From an uncultured Clostridia bacterium (GTDB taxonomy: Bacteria; Bacillota; Clostridia; Oscillospirales; UBA644): DNA of 58,261 bases. Location: contig CAOJUB010000011.1 of assembly GCA_948443805.1 (NCBI GenBank), positions 1 to 58,261 on the forward strand, read 5' to 3'. The translations under genes were made by a program, and so were the position numbers. Numbering within the stretch: the first letter of the stretch is position 1; every line of letters begins with the position of its first letter. This document shows, piece after piece, positions 49,882 to 57,625 of this stretch. The notes beneath the pieces are model-generated. The model ran no database searches. It was not told the DNA's origin and saw only the letters and a list, made by a program, of their open reading frames with translations.

Positions 49882-52044
49882 TTATTTTTCATTTTCCTTT
49901 GCGCCCTTGATTGTCAGGGAAATTCTTTTTTTTGTCGTATCGACCGAAAGAACCCGGACTTTGACAATATCGCCGACCTTCAGAACTTCGGAGGGGTGTT
50001 TGATATACCGGTTGCAGATCTGCGAGATGTGAACCAGTCCGTCCTGATGCACGCCGATATCGACAAAAACGCCGAAATCAATTACGTTGCGTACCGTTCC
50101 GGTTAATAGGTCGCCTTCCTTGAGATCGTTGATGTCCAGGATGTCTGTGCGGAGAAGCGGCGGCGGCAGTGAATCCCGGATATCTCTGCCGGGTTTGGCC
50201 AGCTCCTTTAAAATATCATTGAGCGTAGGCAGGCCGATCTGACATTCTTCCGCGGCTTTTTGTCTGCCGTATAGGTCTGCCTTGGAGGGAAGCAGTTCCA
50301 GAGAATTGCCCTGAATATCTTTTTCGGTATAGCCGAAAAGAGAGAGCAGCTGTTTGGCATGATCATAGGATTCCGGATGAACAGCCGTATTGTCCAGCGG
50401 ATTTTTCGCATGGGGAATCCGAAGAAATCCGGCGCACTGTTCATAAGCTTTCGGCCCGAGTTTCGGTACTTTTTTTAATTGTGTCCGGCTGGTAAACGCG
50501 CCGTTTTCTTCCCGGTAGGCCACAATGTTTTTCGCTACCGTGGATGAAATTCCGGAAACATAGCCGAGCAGAGAAGGGGAGGCGGTATTCAGGTCTACGC
50601 CGACGGAGTTGACGCAGGATTCCACCACGCCGCGCAGCGATTCTTCCAGCCTTGCCTGCGGCATATCGTGCTGATACTGGCCGACGCCGATACTTTTCGG
50701 GTCTATTTTCACAAGTTCTGCCAACGGATCCTGCAATCTTCGGGCAATTGAAACGGCGGAACGTAGCGAAACATCGAAATCCGGAAATTCCGCAGCGCCC
50801 AGTTTGGATGCTGAGTAAACCGAGGCTCCGGCTTCGTTGACCACCATGTAGCTGACCGGCCGGGAAACTTCCCGGATGGTTTCCGCAATGAAAATTTCTG
50901 CTTCTTTGGAAGCGGTTCCGTTTCCGATGGAAATGCAGTCGACGGAAAAACGGTCGATATAGGCTTTTATTTTTTTTGCGGCCTCTTCTTTTTTATTCTG
51001 CGGCGGCGTTGGATAGATGACGTCGGTTGTCAAAACTTTTCCGTTTTCATCGACAACGCAGATTTTGCATCCCGTCCGATAGGCAGGGTCAACGGCCAGC
51101 ACGGTTTTTCCTTTGACCGGCGGCTGCATCAGCAGCGGTTTCAGGTTTTGCCCGAACATTTTAATGGCCTGTTCGTTGGCTTTTTCGGTCAGGTCGTTTC
51201 TCAGTTCCCGTTCCACCGAAGGGAATATCAGCCGTTGATAGGCGTCTTCGGCTGCGCTTCGGCACAGTTCCGTGAAAATACTGCCGTCTTTTACATATCG
51301 GCGGAAGAGGATCGCTTTTGCGTTTTCTTCGGGTATTTCGATCGCTGCTTTCAGAAATTCTTCCTTTTCCCCCCGGTTGACCGCCAGTATCCGGTGACTC
51401 GGAATTTTTGCAATCGGTTCGGCATAGTCGTAATACATCGTATAAACCGATTGCTTTTCCGGATCGCCCTTTGAAGAAACCGTTCCCTGACGGAAGGCAA
51501 GCGTTTTTAACTGTTTGCGGATTTCGGGATCGTCAGAAATGGTTTCTGCAATAATGTCGCAGGCGCCGGCCAGCGCTTCTTCGGCGGAAAGAACGCCTTT
51601 TTCTTCATTGATATAGGCTTCTGCTTGTTTTTCGGGCGTTCCTGAGCGGAGCTGCTGCGCCAGAATCATTTCGGAAAGCGGTTCTAGTCCTTTTTCTTTT
51701 GCGATCGAGGCTCTCGTTCTGCGCTTCGGCTTATAGGGCCGGTAAATATCTTCAATTTCTGCCAGTGTTTTGGCTTCGGCAAGCGCCGTTTCAATTTCCG
51801 GCGTCATTTTTTCCTGTTCGGTAATGCTGGCGGAGACTTCCTGTTTTCTTTTTTCAAGATTCCGCAGATATTGCAGACGGTCGTAGATTTCCCTCAGAAC
51901 CTGATCGTCGCAGGAACCGGTCATTTCTTTGCGGTACCGTGCGATAAAAGGGATCGTGTTGTCGGCGTCGATCAGCGCAACGATATTTTCCGCGTGATTT
52001 TGCCTGATTTTAAATTCCTCGCAAAGGGTTTTTATGATGTCCAT
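49882..52044 (-). CDS. tex: Tex family RNA-binding transcription accessory protein
   Basis: 720 residues. Domain order typical of Tex: N-terminal helical region, YqgF-like RNase H fold domain (about 320-450, VLAVDPAYRTGCKICVVDENG), helix-hairpin-helix repeats (about 480-560, VGVDLNTASPSLL, IVAYREENGAF) and a C-terminal S1 domain (about 640-710, GDLLTGTVRNVIDFGVFVDIG). Tex binds nucleic acid and influences transcription and stress responses; its precise role is unsettled. AGAA/GGAG precedes the ATG at 52044. The aldolase gene starts 42 bases after its stop with no terminator between, so tex may lead the rhamnose transcript. Confidence 0.95.
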   Translation of the reverse strand: MDIIKTLCEEFKIRQNHAENIVALIDADNTIPFIARYRKEMTGSCDDQVLREIYDRLQYLRNLEKRKQEVSASITEQEKMTPEIETALAEAKTLAEIEDIYRPYKPKRRTRASIAKEKGLEPLSEMILAQQLRSGTPEKQAEAYINEEKGVLSAEEALAGACDIIAETISDDPEIRKQLKTLAFRQGTVSSKGDPEKQSVYTMYYDYAEPIAKIPSHRILAVNRGEKEEFLKAAIEIPEENAKAILFRRYVKDGSIFTELCRSAAEDAYQRLIFPSVERELRNDLTEKANEQAIKMFGQNLKPLLMQPPVKGKTVLAVDPAYRTGCKICVVDENGKVLTTDVIYPTPPQNKKEEAAKKIKAYIDRFSVDCISIGNGTASKEAEIFIAETIREVSRPVSYMVVNEAGASVYSASKLGAAEFPDFDVSLRSAVSIARRLQDPLAELVKIDPKSIGVGQYQHDMPQARLEESLRGVVESCVNSVGVDLNTASPSLLGYVSGISSTVAKNIVAYREENGAFTSRTQLKKVPKLGPKAYEQCAGFLRIPHAKNPLDNTAVHPESYDHAKQLLSLFGYTEKDIQGNSLELLPSKADLYGRQKAAEECQIGLPTLNDILKELAKPGRDIRDSLPPPLLRTDILDINDLKEGDLLTGTVRNVIDFGVFVDIGVHQDGLVHISQICNRYIKHPSEVLKVGDIVKVRVLSVDTTKKRISLTIKGAKENEK

Positions 52045-52092
52045 ATCAATTCTCCGTTTTACAGCTTCTGAAAAATTATTTCATTTCGCAGA

Positions 52093-52120
52093 TTAAAGCC
52101 TGCAATAAAACAGGCTTTAA
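52093..52120 (-). terminator. Hairpin between the glycosyltransferase and tex
   Basis: 10-bp stem TTAAAGCCTG/CAGGCTTTAA (52093-52102 with 52111-52120) with an eight-base loop. On the minus strand no T-run follows, so termination is doubtful; it may act as a processing or attenuation hairpin. Confidence 0.4.
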
Positions 52121-52137
52121 CCAAAATCGTTTTCGTG

Positions 52138-53394
52138 TTATTTCTTTTGGGAAAGTTCGTCGATCGAAATCGCCACATCGTGTTTGACTGGTTTCCATTC
52201 TACCTTTTTAAATGCGGCGGCAACGGCAATCGGCACATACGTGAACATGAAAAGGGGGAAGGTGAATACCGAAAGGATTTTTTTCGGCGCGGAACAGTGA
52301 ATCTGGTTCCATTCTGTAATCGTTGTAATCAGCCCGACAAGGAAGACCGTCAGGTATCCGTTCCCGATCAGTTTCAGGATAGTCAGAATCAGTGAGAGCA
52401 GATTCCCGCCGGTAGCCAGCGTTACAATCAGCCCTGCGGCATTGACCAAAATGGCGATAAAGGTCAGAATAATGGCCGGGAGAATAATCATTGACATATC
52501 GAAAAAGGTGAAACAGCGCGGGGAAAAAAGCCCACGAAGCATTTTGGTTCCGAATTTCCGGAACACCTGATAATATCCTCTGGTCCAGCGGACTCTCTGA
52601 TGCCAGGAAGCCATGAAAGTCTCCGGCTGCTCGTCATAGAAAACGGCGCTGCCGCAGTAACCGATGGTTTCGCCTTTGATAATGCTGTCAATAACGAATT
52701 CGATATCTTCTGTCAGAAGATGGAACGGCCAGCCGCCGTTTTCTTTGATCAGACTGCTGCTGACTACAAAGCCCGTTCCTGCAATCGCCGCGCTGGTTCC
52801 GAGCAGCATTCTTGGATAATTCAGATATTTCGCGTCCCTCAGGAACCAGAGGGAGTAGCCTGCCGAAATCCAGTTCGCGCCGTAATTCTTAGAGTTTCTG
52901 TAGCTGGTTATGATACGATATCCGTGGCCGAAAACCTTGTTCATTTCAGTGATATAGTTCGGCTCCAGCAGGTTATCCGCGTCAAAGACGAAATATCCGT
53001 CATAGCTTTCAATGCCATAGTCTTTTTCAATATTCTGGAACAAAAAATTCAGCGCATAACCTTTGCCGCGTTCTTCCCGGTTGAACCGTTCATAGACGAT
53101 CGCCCCCGCGTTTCTCGCCGTTTCGGCGGTCTTGTCGGTACAGTTATCGGCAACGATAATGATATCAATCAGTTCCGAAGGGTAATCCTGCCGTTTAATG
53201 CTGTCGATCAGGTTTCCGATGACCTTTTCTTCATTCAGCGCAGAAACAAGAACCGCATACCGGTGATTTTTAACTGCTTCCAGTTTTTTTTGCTTTTTCA
53301 GCAGAACAATCGGAATATAGACAAACTGGTAGGCATAACAAAAAATAAAAAGTACGGAAATCGCTGTATTCAGAATCGGCCAGATCATGTCCAT
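52138..53394 (-). CDS. Membrane glycosyltransferase family 2 (cellulose-synthase-like)
   Basis: 418 residues. One membrane span at the N-terminus (about 8-32), the GT-A catalytic domain with VSALNEEKVIG, DNCTDKTAE, the DAD motif at 138-140, LLTEDIEF (catalytic base Asp) and QRVRWTRG (QxxRW motif), then three or four membrane spans (about 300-395). The D, DxD, D, QxxRW set marks processive beta-glycosyltransferases that make and export polysaccharides such as cellulose, hyaluronan or poly-N-acetylglucosamine. No partner genes are present, so the polymer is unknown. AGGGGA precedes the ATG, and a consensus promoter lies at 53433. Confidence 0.9.
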   Translation of the reverse strand: MDMIWPILNTAISVLFIFCYAYQFVYIPIVLLKKQKKLEAVKNHRYAVLVSALNEEKVIGNLIDSIKRQDYPSELIDIIIVADNCTDKTAETARNAGAIVYERFNREERGKGYALNFLFQNIEKDYGIESYDGYFVFDADNLLEPNYITEMNKVFGHGYRIITSYRNSKNYGANWISAGYSLWFLRDAKYLNYPRMLLGTSAAIAGTGFVVSSSLIKENGGWPFHLLTEDIEFVIDSIIKGETIGYCGSAVFYDEQPETFMASWHQRVRWTRGYYQVFRKFGTKMLRGLFSPRCFTFFDMSMIILPAIILTFIAILVNAAGLIVTLATGGNLLSLILTILKLIGNGYLTVFLVGLITTITEWNQIHCSAPKKILSVFTFPLFMFTYVPIAVAAAFKKVEWKPVKHDVAISIDELSQKK

Positions 53395-53432
53395 TGAGAA
53401 ATCCCCTTTGTTATTCCATAAAAAGTAATTTT

Positions 53433-53461
53433 ATTATATCAGAAAACCTTTCCAAAGTCAA
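53433..53461 (-). promoter_or_regulatory. Sigma-A-type promoter of the glycosyltransferase
   Basis: Minus strand TTGACT (complement at 53456-53461), 17-base spacer, TATAAT (complement at 53433-53438), about 40 bases before the ATG at 53394. Confidence 0.8.
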
Positions 53462-53541
53462 GTTTTTTTTGCCGCCGGAAGGGAAATCGCGTACTTTTTG
53501 TCGCAGATAAGACCCAAAGTGTAAATTTTTTTGAAATCGGC

Positions 53542-53570
53542 TTGACAGGCTTTTTTTTTTGTGCTATAAT
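53542..53570 (+). promoter_or_regulatory. Consensus promoter of tRNA-Gln
   Basis: TTGACA (53542-53547), 17-base spacer containing a run of T, TATAAT (53565-53570). Both hexamers are exact consensus. Confidence 0.9.
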
Positions 53571-53585
53571 AAGCAGGCAAATTAT

Positions 53586-53661
53586 TGGGATGTAGCCAAG
53601 TCGGTAAGGCACCAGACTTTGACTCTGGCATTCGCTGGTTCGAGTCCAGCCACCCCAGCCA
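53586..53661 (+). tRNA. tRNA-Gln (anticodon TTG), CCA encoded
   Basis: D arm GCCA.., anticodon stem CCAGA/TCTGG around CTTTGAC, T arm GCTGG/CCAGC with TTCGAGT, discriminator G73 and encoded CCA. The acceptor stem is TGGGATG/CACCCCA, with A5 opposite C68 unpaired and all other pairs intact. This gene marks the left edge of the accessory island. Confidence 0.95.
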
Positions 53662-53691
53662 TAAGAAGGGTACAAAAAAAGATGCCCGCCG

Positions 53692-53719
53692 AAAAAACCT
53701 TGATTTATCAAGGTTTTTT
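53692..53719 (+). terminator. Rho-independent terminator after tRNA-Gln
   Basis: 11-bp stem (53692-53702 with 53709-53719) with a six-base loop; the right arm ends in six T. Confidence 0.9.
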
Positions 53720-53833
53720 CGCATTTTTACAGACGAAATTTTCAAGATGGTTCTGTAGATGCCAAAGAGCAAAAACACCATGTGTATGGGACTTGAACTA
53801 ACGGAATCAAATATTGTTACTTTTTACGATCCA

Positions 53834-53867
53834 AAAGGCAGATAGAAATAAAAATCTATCTGCCTTT
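53834..53867 (+). terminator. Terminator-like hairpin inside the decayed element
   Basis: 13-bp perfect stem (53834-53846 with 53855-53867) and an eight-base loop, followed by GTTATT. It ends a short frame (ATGGGACTTGAAC.. at about 53786) that has no recognisable product; it is probably left over from the integrated element. Confidence 0.7.
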
Positions 53868-53892
53868 GTTATTACCCGAAAGGAGAAACCGG

Positions 53893-53964
53893 ATGAAAGA
53901 AATATACAAAGTCAAAACACCCGAAAGAATAGTGTTCGGAGACCCGATGTATTTTGAACATTGA
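53893..53964 (+). pseudogene. Truncated start of an unidentified gene
   Basis: A strong AAAGGAG site eight bases upstream starts a frame of only 23 residues, beginning MKEIYKVKTPERIVFGDP and ending MYFEH before TGA. Good start signals with an abrupt end suggest the 5' remnant of a larger gene from a mobile element rather than a functional peptide. The family is not recognised. Confidence 0.45.
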
Positions 53965-54051
53965 TAATATATCCTCAATGCAAATTTATTATAATACAAA
54001 AATCACGAAAATGCAGGTTGAGAAATTTGATTTTCTCACGAAAATCACTTA

Positions 54052-54189
54052 TTGAAAGGTATATCTACGTTAACTTATATCCATTTTACAGACGAACAGA
54101 AAGAACAGGCTCGCCAAACAGCCATTACATCTCTTTTTGAGTCTCAAGGCGAAATGCTGAAATGTTCCGGCAGAGAGGATGAACAATAA
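54052..54189 (+). pseudogene. Fragment of an ICE/plasmid Toprim-type (CHC2/DUF3991) protein gene
   Basis: From about 54070 the frame reads LTYIHFTDEQKEQARQT, AITSLFESQGEMLKCSGRED and stops. This closely resembles the first 40 residues of the primase-like Toprim proteins carried by Gram-positive conjugative elements, where the pattern (YIHFTDEQK.QA..TDL..FL..QGE.L..SGRE) is followed by a CHC2 zinc-finger and Toprim domain. Everything after the first 40 residues is gone. Together with the neighbouring tRNA-Gln it points to a decayed integrative conjugative element. The element family is an inference from memory of related sequences. Confidence 0.6.
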
Positions 54190-54270
54190 AATAAAATGGG
54201 GATAACTGACAGAACGGCGCGGCTTGCTCTTTGAATGAAAATTAAAACCAACAAAACTTTCAAAAAACTC

Positions 54271-54299
54271 TTGACAGATTTGGGTAATTATTGTAAAAT
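54271..54299 (+). promoter_or_regulatory. Promoter of the Rhs locus
   Basis: TTGACA (54271-54276), 17-base spacer, TAAAAT (54294-54299), about 48 bases before the signal-peptide ATG at 54347. It is the only clear promoter seen in the Rhs region. Confidence 0.78.
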
Positions 54300-54346
54300 A
54301 ATAGTAGAAAGTAGATGTAATAATATAATTTTTGGGAGGGATGAAA

Positions 54347-54460
54347 ATGTCGGTAAAAAGAATATTAAAGGCAATTTCAGTCACGTTGCTTGTGGCACTG
54401 ACAGTACAGCTGCTTCCGCCGTCAGGTGGGAACCACTTCCACGCCGTATTACTATGTTAA
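54347..54460 (+). pseudogene. Signal-peptide start of an Rhs-type protein, cut off out of frame
   Basis: GGGAGG seven bases upstream of the ATG at 54347 starts MSVKRILKAISVTLLVALTV followed by QLLP, a clean Sec signal peptide. At about 54412 the sequence enters the Rhs core repeat (GCTTCCGCCGTCAGG) but in the wrong frame, so the peptide ends after 37 residues with PSGGNHFHAVLLC. The core in its proper frame continues as the next feature. I infer that the promoter and start of a full-length wall-associated YD-repeat gene were joined to an internal core segment by deletion or recombination, without preserving frame. Confidence 0.75.
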
Positions 54461-54718
54461 GAATCTGCAAGGGGATATTGTAGCGATAGCGCGGGGCGGA
54501 GACGGCGCGATTCTGGCGCGGTATGCCTATGACGCCTGGGGCAATATCCTGTCTATTACTGACAATGCAGGACACGATATTTCCAACAAACCGAACGAGA
54601 TTGCGAATATCAATCCCTTGCGGTACCGGGGTTATTATTACGATTCCGAAACGGGACTGTATTACCTGAAATCCCGTTTCTATGACCCGGCGACCGGTCG
54701 CTTTGTGAATGCGGATTC
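54412..54718 (+). repeat. Rhs core end, repeat copy 1
   Basis: 307 bases that recur at 56263-56569 with about five differences, all in a 17-base stretch near the 3' end, and in part at 58145-58261. The segment encodes the conserved end of the Rhs core just before the variable tip. Confidence 0.92.
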
Positions 54719-55298
54719 GGTTGTAACAACGTCCAGTTTGTTAGGCACGAATTTGTATACATATTGTTTTAATAATCCGATTCGTTATACCGATTCTTCG
54801 GGGAATCTTCCGACTCCGGATCAGTGGCTGGGTCTTGGCAGAAACAGTAAACTCGGTTTGCAAATGAATGGGAATGTTTATAATAATTTAAAAGATCAAA
54901 GTAATATTACTTTTAAAGCTAATAGTTTGCCTACAACCGGAGAGCCAGGGTCAAATCAGACTCTTCCTAATCCTGATGGTTCAATCAAGCAAAAACGATG
55001 GTATGGTCCAGATGGTAATGCGGAAAGAGATCGTGATTACAACCATTCAGGCGATCTCCCGTTTCCTCATGACCATGAGTGGAATGATGGAGTAAGAGGT
55101 AAAGATCATGTACCTCCGTCTCCGGAATATGAGTTTAATAGTGATCCTTTAGTTGGTGCAGGCATAGTTGTTGTATGTGTTATAGGTATAGGCATTGTTT
55201 TGGCCGACGATGTTACCGGGGTAGGGGTTGCTAATGATTTTCTTTTAGGCCCACTTGGTGCAGGTGTAGGAGAAGGTGTTATTTTAATATTTGGATAA
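54426..55298 (+). CDS. Rhs core end with variable tip A (candidate toxin)
   Basis: Frame of 290 codons from a GTG at 54426 that has no proper ribosome binding site. Residues 1-97 are the Rhs core end, with the hallmark pattern NPLRYRGYYYDSETGLYYL and SRFYDPATGRFVNADS. The tip (about 98-290) is unique: SIKQKRWYGPDGNAERDRDY and HDHEWNDGVRGKDH give a Asp/His-rich centre of the kind seen in nuclease-like tips, followed by a Gly-rich hydrophobic end (GIVVVCVIGIGIVL, GPLGAGVGEGVILIFG). Toxic activity is inferred from architecture and the downstream genes. As placed it lacks secretion signal and most of the core, so it is probably a silent, orphan module. Codon and base composition shift to AT-rich in the tip. 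Confidence 0.75.
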   Translation: MGTTSTPYYYVKNLQGDIVAIARGGDGAILARYAYDAWGNILSITDNAGHDISNKPNEIANINPLRYRGYYYDSETGLYYLKSRFYDPATGRFVNADSVVTTSSLLGTNLYTYCFNNPIRYTDSSGNLPTPDQWLGLGRNSKLGLQMNGNVYNNLKDQSNITFKANSLPTTGEPGSNQTLPNPDGSIKQKRWYGPDGNAERDRDYNHSGDLPFPHDHEWNDGVRGKDHVPPSPEYEFNSDPLVGAGIVVVCVIGIGIVLADDVTGVGVANDFLLGPLGAGVGEGVILIFG

Positions 55299-55317
55299 GA
55301 TTTTATAGGAGATATTT

Positions 55318-55758
55318 ATGTGGGAAGAAATTAGAAATAATGAAGATATAACGGTTTTTATGGAAATGGTAAACTTTTTTCACGATAGCTGTATCAAGGA
55401 ACTGCATTATGTAAGCGGAGCTTATGTGAATGAAGAGTTATCGATGTATCCGATCAATGATAAAAGAATATGCAGGGTTATTATACAACGTCAAAGTAGT
55501 GACCGATCGATGATCGAACTTCAGTTTAAAGGCCTGAAATATTTGAAGCTGTTTCCTGTCGATGAGCAGTATACCAGTGAAATTTTAGATGCAACAATGA
55601 TTCTTAAAAAGGATTGTATTTATTGGTGTGATTGCGGCGGTTTATCGGAAAAAGATTTGGATTATTATGAAGGAACTTTGATTTGTGCAGAAAAACTTGA
55701 GTGGCGCGCTGTTGATGATGGAATGGGGCAGAGAGAATTTTTTAAACCAATCATGTAA
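55318..55758 (+). CDS. Candidate immunity protein for tip A
   Basis: 146 residues, soluble, acidic, with no signal peptide. FHDSCIKELHYVSGAYVN near the start and YYEGTLICAEKLEWR near the end resemble small proteins often found directly after Rhs tips, but I cannot name the family. TAGGAGA precedes the ATG. It begins 19 bases after the tip A stop codon, which is the standard position for a cognate immunity gene. It is AT-rich like the tip, unlike the core. Confidence 0.65.
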   Translation: MWEEIRNNEDITVFMEMVNFFHDSCIKELHYVSGAYVNEELSMYPINDKRICRVIIQRQSSDRSMIELQFKGLKYLKLFPVDEQYTSEILDATMILKKDCIYWCDCGGLSEKDLDYYEGTLICAEKLEWRAVDDGMGQREFFKPIM

Positions 55759-55770
55759 AAGGAAAGGTTT

Positions 55771-56235
55771 TTGAATATTTTTATGAAAAGGGGCGTATCA
55801 TTTCAGATTCCGGGTAAGCCGGGAACTTATTTGTTTGAGGTTTTAAAAGGCATTGATATTGAAAAATATTGTTGGTTTGTTGAAGATCAAAGTGAAATTT
55901 GGGATGCTTCTTATAAGCAATCCTTTTTTGAAAAAGGTCGTTATGACGGAAGAAATTTTATTGAAAAAATAAAGGAAAACTATTATATTCTTTTTCTAAA
56001 ATTGCAGGCTTGTTTAAGAAATGAGGATTTTTCAAATATTCATACGTATCAGGATTTTTGCGATAGCAATTGTCAATTATTGCTGTTGATTTATGATTGT
56101 GAATTTGTGGAAATTTTTATCAAAGATCAATGGATAATAGATACTCTCTATCAACATTTACTGTCCAACAATTTTACGAATGTTGAGTATATTACGGATG
56201 AAAATGACGGAAGAACTAAAATGGATATTCGTTAA
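55771..56235 (+). CDS. DUF2691 family protein, candidate second immunity protein
   Basis: 154 residues. MKRGVSFQIPGKPGTYLFEV, the central CDSNCQLLLLIYDCEFVEIF and the end NVEYITDENDGRTKM match the DUF2691 pattern, a family of small Firmicutes proteins frequently located in toxin-immunity loci. The biochemical role is unknown. Start is uncertain: TTG at 55771 is well placed relative to AAGGA, while most relatives begin at the later ATG (55783). It follows the first immunity candidate by 12 bases and precedes the second core copy, so it may guard against tip A or be left over from another tip. Confidence 0.7.
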   Translation: MNIFMKRGVSFQIPGKPGTYLFEVLKGIDIEKYCWFVEDQSEIWDASYKQSFFEKGRYDGRNFIEKIKENYYILFLKLQACLRNEDFSNIHTYQDFCDSNCQLLLLIYDCEFVEIFIKDQWIIDTLYQHLLSNNFTNVEYITDENDGRTKMDIR

Positions 56236-56262
56236 TAAAAATTAAATTCGGTTCGCCGATTG

Positions 56263-56569
56263 GCTTCCGCCGTCAGGTGGGAACCACTTCCACGCCGTAT
56301 TACTATGTTAAGAATCTGCAAGGGGATATTGTAGCGATAGCGCGGGGCGGAGACGGCGCGATTCTGGCGCGGTATGCCTATGACGCCTGGGGCAATATCC
56401 TGTCTATTACTGACAATGCAGGACACGATATTTCCAACAAACCGAACGAGATTGCGAATATCAATCCCTTGCGGTACCGGGGTTATTATTACGATTCCGA
56501 AACGGGACTGTATTACCTGAAATCCCGCTTTTACGACCCCACGACCGGTCGCTTTGTGAATGCGGATTC
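56263..56569 (+). repeat. Rhs core end, repeat copy 2
   Basis: 307-base near-identical copy of 54412-54718. Core-like sequence begins slightly earlier, at about 56250 (GGTTCGCCGATTGG), which also matches the start seen in copy 3 at about 58132. The two copies are 1,851 bases apart in direct orientation. Confidence 0.92.
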
Positions 56570-57133
56570 TCAATTAACTGCTTCGCTTGGAATATTAGGT
56601 TGTAATCTGTTTACATATTGTCTTAATAATCCAGTGAACAAAATTGATTTTACTGGTAATAAACCTGGAGATTTGTTTAATACAATTGATGAAGCTGCAA
56701 TAGATGCTGCTGAATATTTAGGGCAGTTAACATGGGAAAATACATGGGAGTATTCCACTGCTATTTATTCAGTATCAACAACTATAAAAACTTATGAAAC
56801 AGCAATTAAAATACATAAGTTTTTATGGTGGTCTTGGACCTCGAAATCCAAGAAGACTATAAAAACAAAAAAAATCCAGTATACTTACAAAACGATAATA
56901 ACAGATAAAAAGAACAATTCTGTAGATGTTCCCAGTGCCCCATTATTTAAAAAACGGGTTGCGGCAGTTCATACACATCCTATGGGAAGTTGGTTAGGTA
57001 TCACAAAGTTTTCTATTCTTTATATGTCCATGGCCCAAATGGGAAATTAAGGAAATATGATCCTATGACTGGTGAAGATTCACTTGTGTGTTCAGATCTT
57101 CCTATATCTCCCAAAACACCATGGTTAGATTAA
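56277..57133 (+). pseudogene. Rhs core end with tip B (DUF4329/JAB-like), frameshifted
   Basis: From a GTG at 56277, again without a ribosome binding site. Residues 1-97 are the core end; the tip begins FNTIDEAAIDAAEYLGQLTW, then a strand-rich part and VAAVHTHPMGSW. The early Ala-rich helix and the HTHP motif fit DUF4329-type domains, related to JAB metalloproteases. The frame stops at 57050, but the next frame continues with SLYVHGPNGKLRKYDP and ends PKTPWLD at 57133, which reads as the missing end of the same domain. A frame change near 57000-57020, probably with loss of some residues, has broken the gene. Confidence 0.7.
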
Positions 57134-57149
57134 AGGGGGGGTGTTTGAG

Positions 57150-57557
57150 ATGAAACGAAAAGTTATCTTTTTATGTATGATTAGTGTTTTTTTCGTGTTA
57201 GGAGGTTTAATCATATTACTGTTTTCTATAAAAAAACAACCTACTGTTGGTGAGTTTTCTTTAGTAAAGTATCAATGGGAGATTGAAAACTTTTCTTACA
57301 ATGAGAATGTTGGAGAAGTCAATAATTCAAATATTGCCATAGAAAAAGCAAAAAAATTATGGTTTGAAAAATTTAGTGCTTTGGATGAAAAAACTTATAA
57401 TTCTATTAATACAGGAAAAATTGAAATTTCGTATGATTCTGAAGAAGAGTGTTGGCATATTAATAGCAAAAAGTCATCACCGAATACTCTTGGTGGTATT
57501 CTGCATGCCCTTATTCGAAAAAATGGAGACGTGATAGCGGTTTGGTCTGATGATTAG
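57150..57557 (+). CDS. NTF2-fold-type immunity protein candidate
   Basis: 135 residues. An N-terminal membrane span (about 4-27) is followed by a domain with SNIAIEKAKKLWFEKFSALD, then SEEECWHINSK and NTLGGILHALIRKNGDVIAVW. The W-x-[IV] strand and the GG..h..I.k.nG.vi.v ending fit NTF2-fold immunity proteins of polymorphic toxin systems. GGGGGG ten bases upstream of the ATG at 57150 is the ribosome binding site. It directly follows the tip B module, so it would be that toxin's immunity gene, still intact although the toxin is broken. Confidence 0.7.
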   Translation: MKRKVIFLCMISVFFVLGGLIILLFSIKKQPTVGEFSLVKYQWEIENFSYNENVGEVNNSNIAIEKAKKLWFEKFSALDEKTYNSINTGKIEISYDSEEECWHINSKKSSPNTLGGILHALIRKNGDVIAVWSDD

Positions 57558-57625
57558 TTTGTATTATTCCTGTAAGCTTGTTTCTGTGATAATATTTTAT
57601 TTGTCAGGATTTGATATAAAGATGT

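Noticed and set aside
53662-53890. Duplicate of the tRNA-Gln 3' end (att site) inside the island
   Set aside because: I searched for repeats of the T-arm and acceptor end downstream and found none within the window; the other end may lie outside it.
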